5,817 nt of DNA from Mycoplasmatota bacterium (GCA_012510745.1 JAAZHK010000015.1:1-5817); one strand, 5' to 3'. Counted from the stretch's first letter, positions 1 through 5,817 are shown. Notes: generated from the letters alone by a model not told the origin. A program made the numbers and translations.

Positions 1-668
1 AAATTTTATTATCAAATAAGTATTTTACTAATATTAATATACATATAATACATGGACTACCTAATGAGGCGATAGAAGAATTAGATAAAGATTTAACTGA
101 AGTTTTAAAATTAAACGTCCCTCATTTATCATTTTATAGTTTAATAATTGAAAAACATACTAAATTATATATTAACAATATTAAAAACATAGATGAGGAT
201 TTGGATAATAAAATGTTTTATTATATAAAAACCATTTTAGAAAAAAATGGTTATAGCCATTATGAAATTAGTAATTATGCTAAAGAAGAATATCAATCTA
301 AACATAATTTAACTTATTGGAATAATCAATATTATTATGGATTTGGTTTAGGCGCTAGTGGATATATTAATAAAAAAAGATATATTAATACGATTAATAT
401 AAATCGTTATATAAAAGGGGATTTTGATCAAACAGAAGAAATATTAACTAATAAAGATATTATTAGTTATGAGCTTATTTTAGGTTTAAGAAAACTAGAA
501 GGTGTAAATTTATTAGATTTTAAAGCAAAATATAAAAAAGATTTAAGAACAATATTTTATATTGAAGATTTAATAGAACAACAGATTCTGCTGATTAAAA
601 ATAACTTTTTATTTATTAATAAAGATTATTTATATATATCAAATGAAATATTAGAGAGATTTATTTAA
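1..668 (+). CDS. hemW: HemW, radical SAM heme chaperone-like protein, C-terminal part (5' end outside window)
   Basis: The reading frame is open from base 3 to the TAA at 666-668, giving 221 visible residues with no start, so the gene enters from the left. HemW proteins are usually near 380 residues. About 150 N-terminal residues are therefore missing, including the CxxxCxxC loop that binds the iron-sulfur cluster. Visible family landmarks, in order, are the HGLP segment (residues 17-20), PHLSFYSLIIE (40-50), YEISNYA (87-93), HNLTYW (101-106) and the glycine-rich GFGLGASGY (113-121). These separate HemW from true HemN oxidases. HemW is known to bind heme and pass it to target proteins and is not a coproporphyrinogen oxidase; older annotations often call it an oxidase. 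The TTG at 201 is an internal leucine, not a start. In Bacillus hemW leads into hrcA-grpE-dnaK, but here a terminator follows at once, so that link is absent. Confidence 0.93.
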   Translation, partial: ILLSNKYFTNINIHIIHGLPNEAIEELDKDLTEVLKLNVPHLSFYSLIIEKHTKLYINNIKNIDEDLDNKMFYYIKTILEKNGYSHYEISNYAKEEYQSKHNLTYWNNQYYYGFGLGASGYINKKRYINTININRYIKGDFDQTEEILTNKDIISYELILGLRKLEGVNLLDFKAKYKKDLRTIFYIEDLIEQQILLIKNNFLFINKDYLYISNEILERFI

Positions 669-706
669 AAAAGATACTTGATTATAAAAATTCAGTATCT
701 TTTTTT
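667..706. terminator. Bidirectional intrinsic terminator between hemW and the ATPase gene
   Basis: A perfect 12-bp stem (AAAAAAGATACT at 667-678 pairs with AGTATCTTTTTT at 694-705) encloses a 15-base loop. On the plus strand it ends in seven T (700-706). Read from the other side it ends in six T, so it can stop transcripts of both converging genes. The left arm overlaps the last two bases of the hemW stop codon. The right arm encodes the last residues of the minus-strand ATPase, whose stop codon (682-684) sits in the loop. Folding energy was not computed. Confidence 0.88.
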
Positions 707-1959
707 ATTTGCGAATTTATTTTGGGTATTTCATTTTCAGTTAAAAGCATTTCTCTTTGAACATAATTATCTAATTCATCATCAATTGCAATAGCTTTAT
801 AAACTTCATCAAAAGAAGTTATTCCCATTAAAACTTTTTCTAACCCGTCTTGAATCATAGTTGTAACTTCGCTTTTATAAATAGCATTTCTTAACATCTC
901 TTTACTAACGTTTTCATCAGCTATTAGATCTCTAATGTTTTCATTAATAGGTAATACCTCTTGTAAAGCTGTACGCCCACGATAACCATTAATACAATTT
1001 GAGCAACCTTTAGGCTTATATATTTTAGGTACGTTAACTTTTAATATTCTTCTAAATACTTCTTTTTCATAATCGGTGGTCTCATCTAATTGACGACATT
1101 GTGTACATAAATTACGAACTAATTTTTGACTAATTACACCAGTTAAAGCACTAGCTAATAAATATCTTTCAACATCCATGTCTAATAATCTTTCAATGGT
1201 TGTTAAAGAATCATTAGTATGCAACGTCGATAATACTAAGTGACCAGTAATAGAAGCTCTAACTGCGATTTTAGCTGTTTCACTATCACGAATTTCTCCG
1301 ATTAAAATAATATTAGGGTCTTCACGTAATGCAGATCTTAATACTCTAGCAAAATCTAGACCAATTTCTGAATTAACTTGTACCTGATTAATTCCTTCAA
1401 TATCCATTTCAATTGGATCTTCAACAGTAATTATATTTGTTCCTTCACTGTTTAGTTCCTGTAAAATAGAATAAACTGTTGTTGATTTTCCAGATCCAGT
1501 AGCACCGGTAACTAAAATAATTCCATTTGGTACTTTCATCATTGTTTGTAATTTATCGAAGTTTTTCTTTGTAAAGCCTAAACTGCCAAGACCTTTTAAA
1601 CTTCTAGTATAATCTAAAATACGGATAACTATTTTTTCACCATGACTAGTTGGTAAAGCAGCTACACGCATATCTAAATCTAAACCAGCAATTGTATTTT
1701 TAATAGCACCGTCTTGTGGTAATCGATTTTCAGTTATATTCATTCCAGCCATTAATTTAATTCTAGTAGCAATATTTCTTTCAAATTCCTTAGGTATTTT
1801 AGCATGGTTTTTTAATAAACCATCAATACGTATACGCACTTTTACATACTTTTCTTCAGGATCAAAATGTATATCACTAGCTTTTTGTTTAACGGCATAA
1901 ACAATGATTTGATTAACTAAATCCACAATTGGTGTATTAGCTACATCATATTCTATCAT
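682..1959 (-). CDS. pilB: GspE/PilB/ComGA-type assembly ATPase of a type IV filament system
   Basis: This is a 425-residue cytoplasmic hexameric ATPase of the type II secretion/type IV pilus family, which powers pilin extraction and filament growth at the inner face of the membrane. The protein begins directly in the N2 domain (residues 10-47, with ASDIHFDPEE) and lacks the N-terminal MshEN/N1 domain of full PilB or GspE, much like ComGA. Visible motifs are Walker A GATGSGKST (152-160), the acidic box ITVEDPIE (177-184), Walker B IILIGEIRD (217-225) and the His box STLHTND (244-250). A zinc-type cysteine set follows (C285xxC288 and C319xxC322), typical of PilB/GspE. The conserved DGLEKVLMGITSFDEV end (371-386) is followed by a charged tail of about 35 residues. 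The ATG is supported by AAAAGGGG (1968-1975) eight bases upstream. The family is certain. Whether it serves a pilus, competence or secretion is not, so the symbol is a family-level label. It diverges from two pilin-like genes, which supports a shared machine. Confidence 0.93.
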   Translation of the reverse strand: MIEYDVANTPIVDLVNQIIVYAVKQKASDIHFDPEEKYVKVRIRIDGLLKNHAKIPKEFERNIATRIKLMAGMNITENRLPQDGAIKNTIAGLDLDMRVAALPTSHGEKIVIRILDYTRSLKGLGSLGFTKKNFDKLQTMMKVPNGIILVTGATGSGKSTTVYSILQELNSEGTNIITVEDPIEMDIEGINQVQVNSEIGLDFARVLRSALREDPNIILIGEIRDSETAKIAVRASITGHLVLSTLHTNDSLTTIERLLDMDVERYLLASALTGVISQKLVRNLCTQCRQLDETTDYEKEVFRRILKVNVPKIYKPKGCSNCINGYRGRTALQEVLPINENIRDLIADENVSKEMLRNAIYKSEVTTMIQDGLEKVLMGITSFDEVYKAIAIDDELDNYVQREMLLTENEIPKINSQIKKDTEFL

Positions 1960-1992
1960 TATATAGACCCCTTTTATTCTTTTATTTATATA

Positions 1993-2021
1993 TGGTAATT
2001 TACTATAATTTATTATATAAT
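1993..2021 (+). promoter_or_regulatory. Possible promoter of the pilin-like pair
   Basis: A perfect TATAAT lies at 2016-2021 with a weak -35 candidate TGGTAA (1993-1998), 17 bases upstream. The predicted start near 2028 leaves about 30 bases to the ATG at 2059. A second TATAAT at 2004-2009 is an alternative -10 with a poor -35. The 2016-2021 box overlaps the minus-strand -10 of the ATPase gene inside the 12-base palindrome TATTATATAATA (2011-2022). In DNA this AT-rich such boxes also arise by chance. Confidence 0.4.
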
Positions 2022-2040
2022 AGATTTATAAGATAATCAA
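2012..2040 (-). promoter_or_regulatory. Probable promoter of the ATPase gene
   Basis: Read on the minus strand there is TTGATT (2040-2035), a 17-base spacer, then a perfect TATAAT (2017-2012). That is four of six matches at -35 and six of six at -10. Transcription would start near 2005, leaving a leader of about 45 bases before the ATG at 1959. This is sequence inference only. Confidence 0.6.
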
Positions 2041-2058
2041 GTTTAAGAGGAGAAAAAA

Positions 2059-2538
2059 ATGAAAAAGAATACTAATAAGGGTTTTATTATTGTAGAGACT
2101 TTGGTTGTATCAGCTTTTGTTTTAGGCATCTTTACTTTTATATATGTTAATGTAATACCTTTAATTGGTCTTTATGAAAAACGTAACACCTATGATGATA
2201 TTGAAAGTGTTTATAATATAAATACAATTAGAAAAAATTTAAATTTAAATAATTTGACTAACATTACTGAAATTCAAAAAACAACTGATTTTTGTGGAGA
2301 CGACGAGTTTTGTAAAGCTTTGTTAACTTCTATGGAAATTAATTATATAGGGATAATTAACACTAATAATACTAGCGGAGAAAAACCAGATGGATTAACA
2401 AAATATTTAGATTATATAGGTTCTTTTAATGAAGAAAGAATTATTATTATAAAACAACATCAAGATCAATGTTCTTATGATGAAGAAAGAGTCTATCCAG
2501 TTCGTTTTGCTAATTTGAAAAAAGTAGGTGGATTATGA
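2059..2538 (+). CDS. Type IV pilin-like (pseudopilin) protein 1
   Basis: This 159-residue protein has a class III prepilin signal. A short basic leader (MKKNTNKG) is followed by a predicted prepilin peptidase site after G8, phenylalanine at +1, glutamate at +5 (E13), and a hydrophobic helix of about 20 residues (9-32). These are the hallmarks of pilins and pseudopilins that pack through the N-terminal helix. The rest is a small, polar, presumably extracellular domain that I cannot assign to a named pilin family. It holds a close cysteine pair, C79 and C85 with GDDEF between, and a third cysteine at 138. The start is firm: AAGAGGAGAA (2046-2055) stands just upstream of the ATG. The TGA stop overlaps the ATG of the next gene by four bases, so the two are almost certainly co-translated. 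It could be a minor pilin, or a ComG-type pseudopilin in the broad sense. Confidence 0.82.
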   Translation: MKKNTNKGFIIVETLVVSAFVLGIFTFIYVNVIPLIGLYEKRNTYDDIESVYNINTIRKNLNLNNLTNITEIQKTTDFCGDDEFCKALLTSMEINYIGIINTNNTSGEKPDGLTKYLDYIGSFNEERIIIIKQHQDQCSYDEERVYPVRFANLKKVGGL

Positions 2539-3053
2539 AAAGATTAAATAATAAAGGTATATCGATTATCGAATTATTAATAGGTTTTGTTATTGTTATG
2601 TTAATCTTTATTTCGTTATTCTCTATTGTTTTAACGTATCGTGATCGTTTACAAGCAGAAGAATTTCGTCATGAATTAATTACTTTTCAAACGACTTTAT
2701 ATAAAACAATTTATGATGATATTAATAATACTTTAAATCCTTTATCAGAGGTTAAGGAAGCAACATGTGAAATTGAGGGAGATACAAAAAATTGTATTGT
2801 CTTTATATATGAAACAGGATTTATTAATTTATTTATAGATGTTTCTGGAAAAACGTTTTATTATAAAGATATGAAATATACTATTCCTGATCCTCATTAT
2901 GTTAATTTTGTACCCATAGATGATATTAATAATTATTTTAAATTTACTACAAATACAATTTCAGGCAAAACAATCTTTACTTTTGATTTAGAACTTGAGC
3001 ATTTGGAAATAAAAGATGTTGATTTTGGATTACATATAGTAGGTGTTTATTAA
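2535..3053 (+). CDS. Type IV pilin-like (pseudopilin) protein 2
   Basis: This 172-residue protein is built like its upstream partner. It has a basic leader MKRLNNKG, a predicted cleavage site after G8, isoleucine at +1, the key glutamate E13 at +5, and a hydrophobic helix (9-34) running into a charged amphipathic stretch (YRDRLQAEEFRHEL, 35-48). The C-terminal domain is not recognisable by eye. It carries cysteines at 78 and 87, flanked by CEIEGDTKNC, and a run of short beta-like segments, as in minor pilins with a beta-rich head. The start ATG overlaps the previous stop (ATGA) with AGGTGG (2526-2531) just before it, so translational coupling is likely. The last 24 bases overlap the end of the minus-strand ylbJ gene. 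The protein probably forms a filament or its tip together with pilin-like protein 1, driven by the divergent ATPase. That partnership is inferred from position. Confidence 0.82.
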   Translation: MKRLNNKGISIIELLIGFVIVMLIFISLFSIVLTYRDRLQAEEFRHELITFQTTLYKTIYDDINNTLNPLSEVKEATCEIEGDTKNCIVFIYETGFINLFIDVSGKTFYYKDMKYTIPDPHYVNFVPIDDINNYFKFTTNTISGKTIFTFDLELEHLEIKDVDFGLHIVGVY

Positions 3054-3977
3054 AAAATAAACTACTAAACTACTAATTGATGCGTGAATTAATCGCGCAA
3101 TTAAATATGGAAAATATTTTATTTGAGTATTATTTATTATGCTTTTCGTTTGCATATGAATACTAAGACCTCCAAAGGATAAAAAAAATGTTAATAAGCT
3201 AGCTATGTAAATAATAGGTAAATTAATTTTAGTTAAATAATTAACTCCGCTTGTTATTTCTATTAATCCGTTTATAAGACATTGATAATATTGGTTGATA
3301 TTTAAATAGTAATTAGTGATATTAATAATTAATAAAAAAAAGATTATTGTGCCTAAAATCAAAATTAAAATATTAAAACTTTTTTGAATAGCATTACTTA
3401 ATGTAGTGCTAAAATTATATCTAACTTGATTATAAATGCTATTTTTAAGGCTTCTTTTTTGTTTGGGACTAATATAATAATTACGGAATAAGATTCCAAT
3501 AATAATATTAGTTAAATAATGACTTCCCATAATAAATAAAGTTATTTTATAATTATTAAAAAGTAAATTCGTAATACCAATAATAAACAAGGGGTTAATA
3601 AAATGAGTAAATGTTAATAATTTAGTGCCTTCCATATCATTAATCAAGCTTTTATCTCTTAACATTTTAATATATTTTGCATTGCTCGGAGTACCACTAA
3701 GTAAGCTTAAAATTAAAACAAAACTAGCCTCACCATTAATTTTAAAAAGTGAATAAGTTATATTATTAGTTAAGTAACTAAATAAATCTACGAAACCATA
3801 ATTTATTAAAAACTCCGATAATATATAAAAAGGTAATAGAGAAGGTATAATATTATTAATCCAAATATCAATAGCTTCTAAAACAACTTTTTTTATAAGC
3901 ATCGGTGATAATAAAGTTAAAATTAGAAATATTATATAAAATAATAAAGGGAGAATAAATTTAATAGTCCTTTTCAT
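3030..3977 (-). CDS. ylbJ: YlbJ/SpoVV-like polytopic membrane protein (nucleoside-recognition GATE family)
   Basis: This 315-residue, strongly hydrophobic protein has about eight membrane segments. Family landmarks of YlbJ are IPSLLPF (44-50), SGTPSNAKY (94-102, matching the SGxPxGAK motif of the family), EGTKLLTFTHFINPLFIIG (116-134) and FGGLSIHMQTKSI (268-280). In Bacillus subtilis YlbJ (SpoVV) sits in the forespore outer membrane and helps move dipicolinic acid, and the family shares a fold with nucleoside transporters. At 315 residues it is shorter than the Bacillus protein of about 400, but it retains both GATE-like halves and has no frameshift, so it looks compact rather than broken. 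The start is supported by AAGAAGG (minus strand, 3983-3989) five bases before the ATG. It stands head to head with ylbL. Its actual substrate and any role in sporulation here are inference. Confidence 0.85.
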   Translation of the reverse strand: MKRTIKFILPLLFYIIFLILTLLSPMLIKKVVLEAIDIWINNIIPSLLPFYILSEFLINYGFVDLFSYLTNNITYSLFKINGEASFVLILSLLSGTPSNAKYIKMLRDKSLINDMEGTKLLTFTHFINPLFIIGITNLLFNNYKITLFIMGSHYLTNIIIGILFRNYYISPKQKRSLKNSIYNQVRYNFSTTLSNAIQKSFNILILILGTIIFFLLIINITNYYLNINQYYQCLINGLIEITSGVNYLTKINLPIIYIASLLTFFLSFGGLSIHMQTKSIINNTQIKYFPYLIARLIHASISSLVVYFLINTYYM

Positions 3978-3993
3978 ATGTACCTTCTTTTAT

Positions 3994-4044
3994 ATTATAA
4001 TTAGATAGGAGTTGATTTATATGTTTAATAAAATATATGTTAAA
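3994..4044. promoter_or_regulatory. Divergent ylbJ/ylbL start region with candidate -10 boxes
   Basis: Only 43 bases separate the two start codons. The palindrome ATTATAAT (3994-4001) gives a TATAAT on each strand. A start seven bases beyond either box would fall in the ribosome site of the gene it serves, leaving a very short leader. The plus-strand box has TTCATA at 3973-3978 as a 17-base-spaced -35 (four of six matches). For ylbJ a second option is TTTAAC (4044-4039), a 17-base spacer and TATAAA (4021-4016) on the minus strand, lying across the start of ylbL. No option is decisive. Confidence 0.3.
4007..4011 (+). promoter_or_regulatory. Ribosome binding site AGGAG that fixes the ylbL start
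   Basis: AGGAG ends nine bases before the ATG at 4021. It directly abuts the in-frame TTG at 4012, which would leave no spacing, so the ATG is the start. Confidence 0.8.
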
Positions 4045-5043
4045 ACTAAAGATATTTTCAAAAAAGTCTATAAGACAATTGCTTTATCTTTAATTATAAG
4101 TTCTTTATTAAGTTTGCCAGTACCTTATTATATATATATGGGCGGGGGTATTTCTAATATAGATGAAAAGGTTATTATAGATCAAGAAAAAAATAAAGAA
4201 GGTAGCTTTAATCTAGCTTTTGTAAAACAATCATCTGGAATGGTGGCAACGTATCTTCTGTCATATCTTTTTCCTTCTTGGGAGGTTGTTAGTAAACAAG
4301 ATCTTAAAGAAGATAATTGTATGGAAAAAGAAATAATTGAAAATTTAGATTTTATTCAACGTAAAATGCTAGAAGAAACCAATAATATGGCTATTGAATT
4401 AGCGTACAGATTAGCTGAAAAAGAAATTAAAATAAAGAAACAACAATATTATATTTTATATGTGTTAGATAGTGATAATAATCCATTAAAATCAAATGAT
4501 GTCCTTCTTAGTTATGATGGAATTAAGATAATTGATCTTTTGACTTTTAATAATTATATTGATACTAAACAAATTGGTGATACTATTAATTTTACAGTAA
4601 AAAGAAAAAAAGAGATTATAAATGTTAAAACTAAAGTAAAAGATATGGAAGGCGAAAAAAAGATAGGTATAGGAGCTTTTTTATTAAAAGAATATGAAAC
4701 TAATCCTAAAGTTTTATTTAACTTTAATGCAGATGAAGTAGGATCATCAGGAGGACTAATAACTACATTAGGAATTTATAATAAATTAGTTACTGATGAT
4801 ATTACAAAAGGATTAAAAATTGTAGGAACTGGTGCTATAGATAGTGATGGAAATGTTTTATCAATTGATGGAGTAAGACATAAAGTAAAAGGTGCAGTTA
4901 AAAATAAAGCAGATGTTCTGTTAGTTCCTAGTGGTAAAAACTATCAAGAAGCAATGAAAATAAAAAAACAAAAAGGATATAAAATTAATATTATAGCTGT
5001 TGATAGTGTTTTAGACGCTATCAATAAATTAAAAAAATTATAA
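4021..5043 (+). CDS. ylbL: YlbL-like membrane-anchored PDZ and Lon-type (S16) serine protease
   Basis: Read from the ATG at 4021 this is a 340-residue protein. A short basic N-terminus leads to one membrane helix (about 20-40), so most of the chain should lie outside the membrane. A PDZ-like domain follows at about 140-205 (ILYVLDSDNNPLKSNDVLLSYDG region). The C-terminal Lon proteolytic domain begins near 212. The catalytic serine is S243 in GSSGG (241-245; Lon has GPSAG) and the catalytic lysine is K288 in DGVRHKVKGA, 45 residues on, close to the Lon spacing. KGLKIVGTGAIDSDGNV (263-279) is a strong family match. In Bacillus subtilis YlbL degrades the division inhibitor YneA during recovery from DNA damage; whether that target exists here is unknown. 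There is no AAA+ domain, as expected for the YlbL type. It diverges from ylbJ and converges with folD through a hairpin. Confidence 0.92.
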   Translation: MFNKIYVKTKDIFKKVYKTIALSLIISSLLSLPVPYYIYMGGGISNIDEKVIIDQEKNKEGSFNLAFVKQSSGMVATYLLSYLFPSWEVVSKQDLKEDNCMEKEIIENLDFIQRKMLEETNNMAIELAYRLAEKEIKIKKQQYYILYVLDSDNNPLKSNDVLLSYDGIKIIDLLTFNNYIDTKQIGDTINFTVKRKKEIINVKTKVKDMEGEKKIGIGAFLLKEYETNPKVLFNFNADEVGSSGGLITTLGIYNKLVTDDITKGLKIVGTGAIDSDGNVLSIDGVRHKVKGAVKNKADVLLVPSGKNYQEAMKIKKQKGYKINIIAVDSVLDAINKLKKL

Positions 5044-5068
5044 AAGATGAGTTATTAACTCATCTTTT
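5042..5068. terminator. Bidirectional hairpin terminator between ylbL and folD
   Basis: A near-perfect palindrome pairs AAAAGATGAGTTA (5042-5054) with TAACTCATCTTTT (5056-5068). It gives a stem of at least 11 bp and a loop of five bases or fewer. On the minus strand it is followed by TTTT, then ATAA and a run of seven T, a strong terminator for folD. On the plus strand only four T follow, so termination of ylbL transcripts may be weaker. The left arm overlaps the ylbL stop codon, and the folD stop (5055-5057) sits in the loop. Confidence 0.82.
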
Positions 5069-5817
5069 GACATGCTATAATATTTTCTATTAAAGATATA
5101 ACGGTCATTGGACCAATTCCATTAGGCACTGGAGTTATTAAAGAAGCTTTATTTTTAACTTTATTAAAATTAACATCACCATATATTTGATTATTTATTC
5201 TAGTTATGCCTACATCAATTACAATACTATTTTTTTTAATCATGCTTTTATTAATAAAGTCTTTTTTTCCTATAGCAGAAATAATTATATCCGCTTTCTT
5301 AGTTATTTTTTTTAAATTATTTGTGTGGCTATGACACATAGTAACAGTAGCATTTTCGTTTAATAATAAATGAAATAAAGGTATTCCTATTAATTTAGAA
5401 CGATTAATAATAACAATGTTTTTACCGGCTATTTCTATATGATTATATTTCATCAAAGAAATAATTCCTTTAGGAGTACAAGGTATAATACTTGGTTCGT
5501 TATTGATTATTTTTATCATATTAAGATTAGTTAACCCATCAACATCTTTAATAGGATCAATACTATTAATAATTTTATCTTTGTTTAAGTGTTTAGGAAT
5601 AGGAAGTTGTAAAAGAATACTAGTTACATTTTTATCTTTATTTAATTTTTCTATAATACTTATTACTTTAGATTCTTCTACATTTTCTTCTAAAGTTATA
5701 TGTTGAAACAAAATACCAACTTCTAAACATTTTTTCCTTTTCATATTAATATATACTTTACTAGCCAAATCATTATCAATACTGATGACTACTAGTTGTA
5801 ATTTTTGTTTTGTGTTA
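5055..5817 (-). CDS. folD: FolD, methylenetetrahydrofolate dehydrogenase/methenyltetrahydrofolate cyclohydrolase (5' end outside window)
   Basis: This is a bifunctional cytoplasmic enzyme of one-carbon metabolism that oxidises 5,10-methylene-THF with NADP and then hydrolyses the product to 10-formyl-THF. The frame stays open to the window edge, giving 253 visible residues of an expected 280-285, so about 30 N-terminal residues are missing. Residues upstream of the in-frame TTG at 5768 (KLQLVVISIDNDLASKVY) match the family, so that TTG is internal. Visible active-site elements are YxxxK (YINMK, the catalytic tyrosine and lysine), the substrate-binding LLQLPIP and DVDGL motifs, PCTPKGI, the nucleotide-binding loop NRSKLIGIP, CHSHT, VIDVGI and the closing ITPVPNGIGPMT. 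In the loop an asparagine replaces the usual first glycine of GRSxxVGxP. The rest is normal, so activity is likely. The gene ends inside a hairpin shared with ylbL. Confidence 0.95.
   Translation of the reverse strand, partial: NTKQKLQLVVISIDNDLASKVYINMKRKKCLEVGILFQHITLEENVEESKVISIIEKLNKDKNVTSILLQLPIPKHLNKDKIINSIDPIKDVDGLTNLNMIKIINNEPSIIPCTPKGIISLMKYNHIEIAGKNIVIINRSKLIGIPLFHLLLNENATVTMCHSHTNNLKKITKKADIIISAIGKKDFINKSMIKKNSIVIDVGITRINNQIYGDVNFNKVKNKASLITPVPNGIGPMTVISLIENIIACQKMS

Noticed and set aside
201..668. A stand-alone 155-residue gene starting at the TTG at 201
   Set aside because: The same frame is open upstream to base 3 and encodes conserved HemW sequence there, so this is only the 3' part of hemW.
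2536..2538. TGA read as tryptophan (Mycoplasma code), joining the two pilin-like genes
   Set aside because: Read-through would add only a few codons before TAA at 2545. The second gene is in another frame, and all tryptophans seen use TGG.
3059..3074. Tandem direct repeat AAACTACT x2
   Set aside because: There are only two copies, within the ylbJ coding end; no sign of a functional repeat or CRISPR-like array.
3075..3102. Hairpin (AATTG-A-TGCG paired with CGCGCAATT) as a terminator for the pilin pair
   Set aside because: It has a bulge, no T-run follows on either strand, and it lies inside ylbJ coding sequence.
4012..4020. TTG at 4012 as the start of ylbL
   Set aside because: It directly touches AGGAG with no spacing, while the ATG at 4021 has a nine-base spacer.
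5503..5706. A 67-residue plus-strand reading frame
   Set aside because: It lies antisense inside folD, has no ribosome site, and its hydrophobic translation is a by-product of AT-rich folD codons.
5766..5768. TTG at 5768 (minus strand) as the start of folD
   Set aside because: The upstream codons match FolD family sequence, so the gene continues past the window edge.

Overview
The window is a very AT-rich (roughly a quarter G+C by eye) bacterial chromosome segment that fits an uncultured low-GC Bacillota, on the Bacilli/Erysipelotrichia/RF39 side or a similar AT-rich Clostridia lineage. The reasons are the strong AGGAG-type ribosome sites, the AT-rich codons, and homologues of Bacillus genes (hemW, ylbJ, ylbL, folD). 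Tryptophan is read from TGG in hemW, ylbJ and ylbL, no gene carries an in-frame TGA, and TGA is used once as a stop. The standard bacterial code therefore applies, not the Mycoplasma code.

Layout: 1-668 (+) is the C-terminal part of hemW, cut by the left edge. 667-706 is a bidirectional hairpin terminator. 682-1959 (-) is a GspE/PilB/ComGA-type secretion ATPase. 1960-2058 is a short divergent promoter region. 2059-2538 and 2535-3053 (+) are two overlapping type IV pilin-like genes. 3030-3977 (-) is a YlbJ/SpoVV-like membrane protein that overlaps the second pilin gene tail to tail. 4021-5043 (+) is a YlbL-like PDZ plus Lon-type (S16) serine protease. 5042-5068 is a second bidirectional hairpin, and 5055-5817 (-) is folD, cut by the right edge. 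Almost every base is accounted for, and no gap exceeds about 100 bases.

Two themes stand out. First, the ATPase and the two class III-type prepilin-like proteins form a small divergent cluster of type IV filament parts (pilus, pseudopilus or competence pseudopilus). No platform protein, prepilin peptidase or major pilin lies beside them, so the rest of the machine must lie outside the window or be missing. Second, ylbJ and ylbL, which lie close together in the same orientation in Bacillus, are here head to head. The YlbJ family member SpoVV moves dipicolinic acid during sporulation, which raises the question of whether this organism makes spores. hemW and folD are housekeeping genes. Strands alternate in a way that gives three convergent junctions. 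Two are closed by hairpins whose loop holds the minus-strand stop codon, and the third is a coding overlap with no visible terminator.
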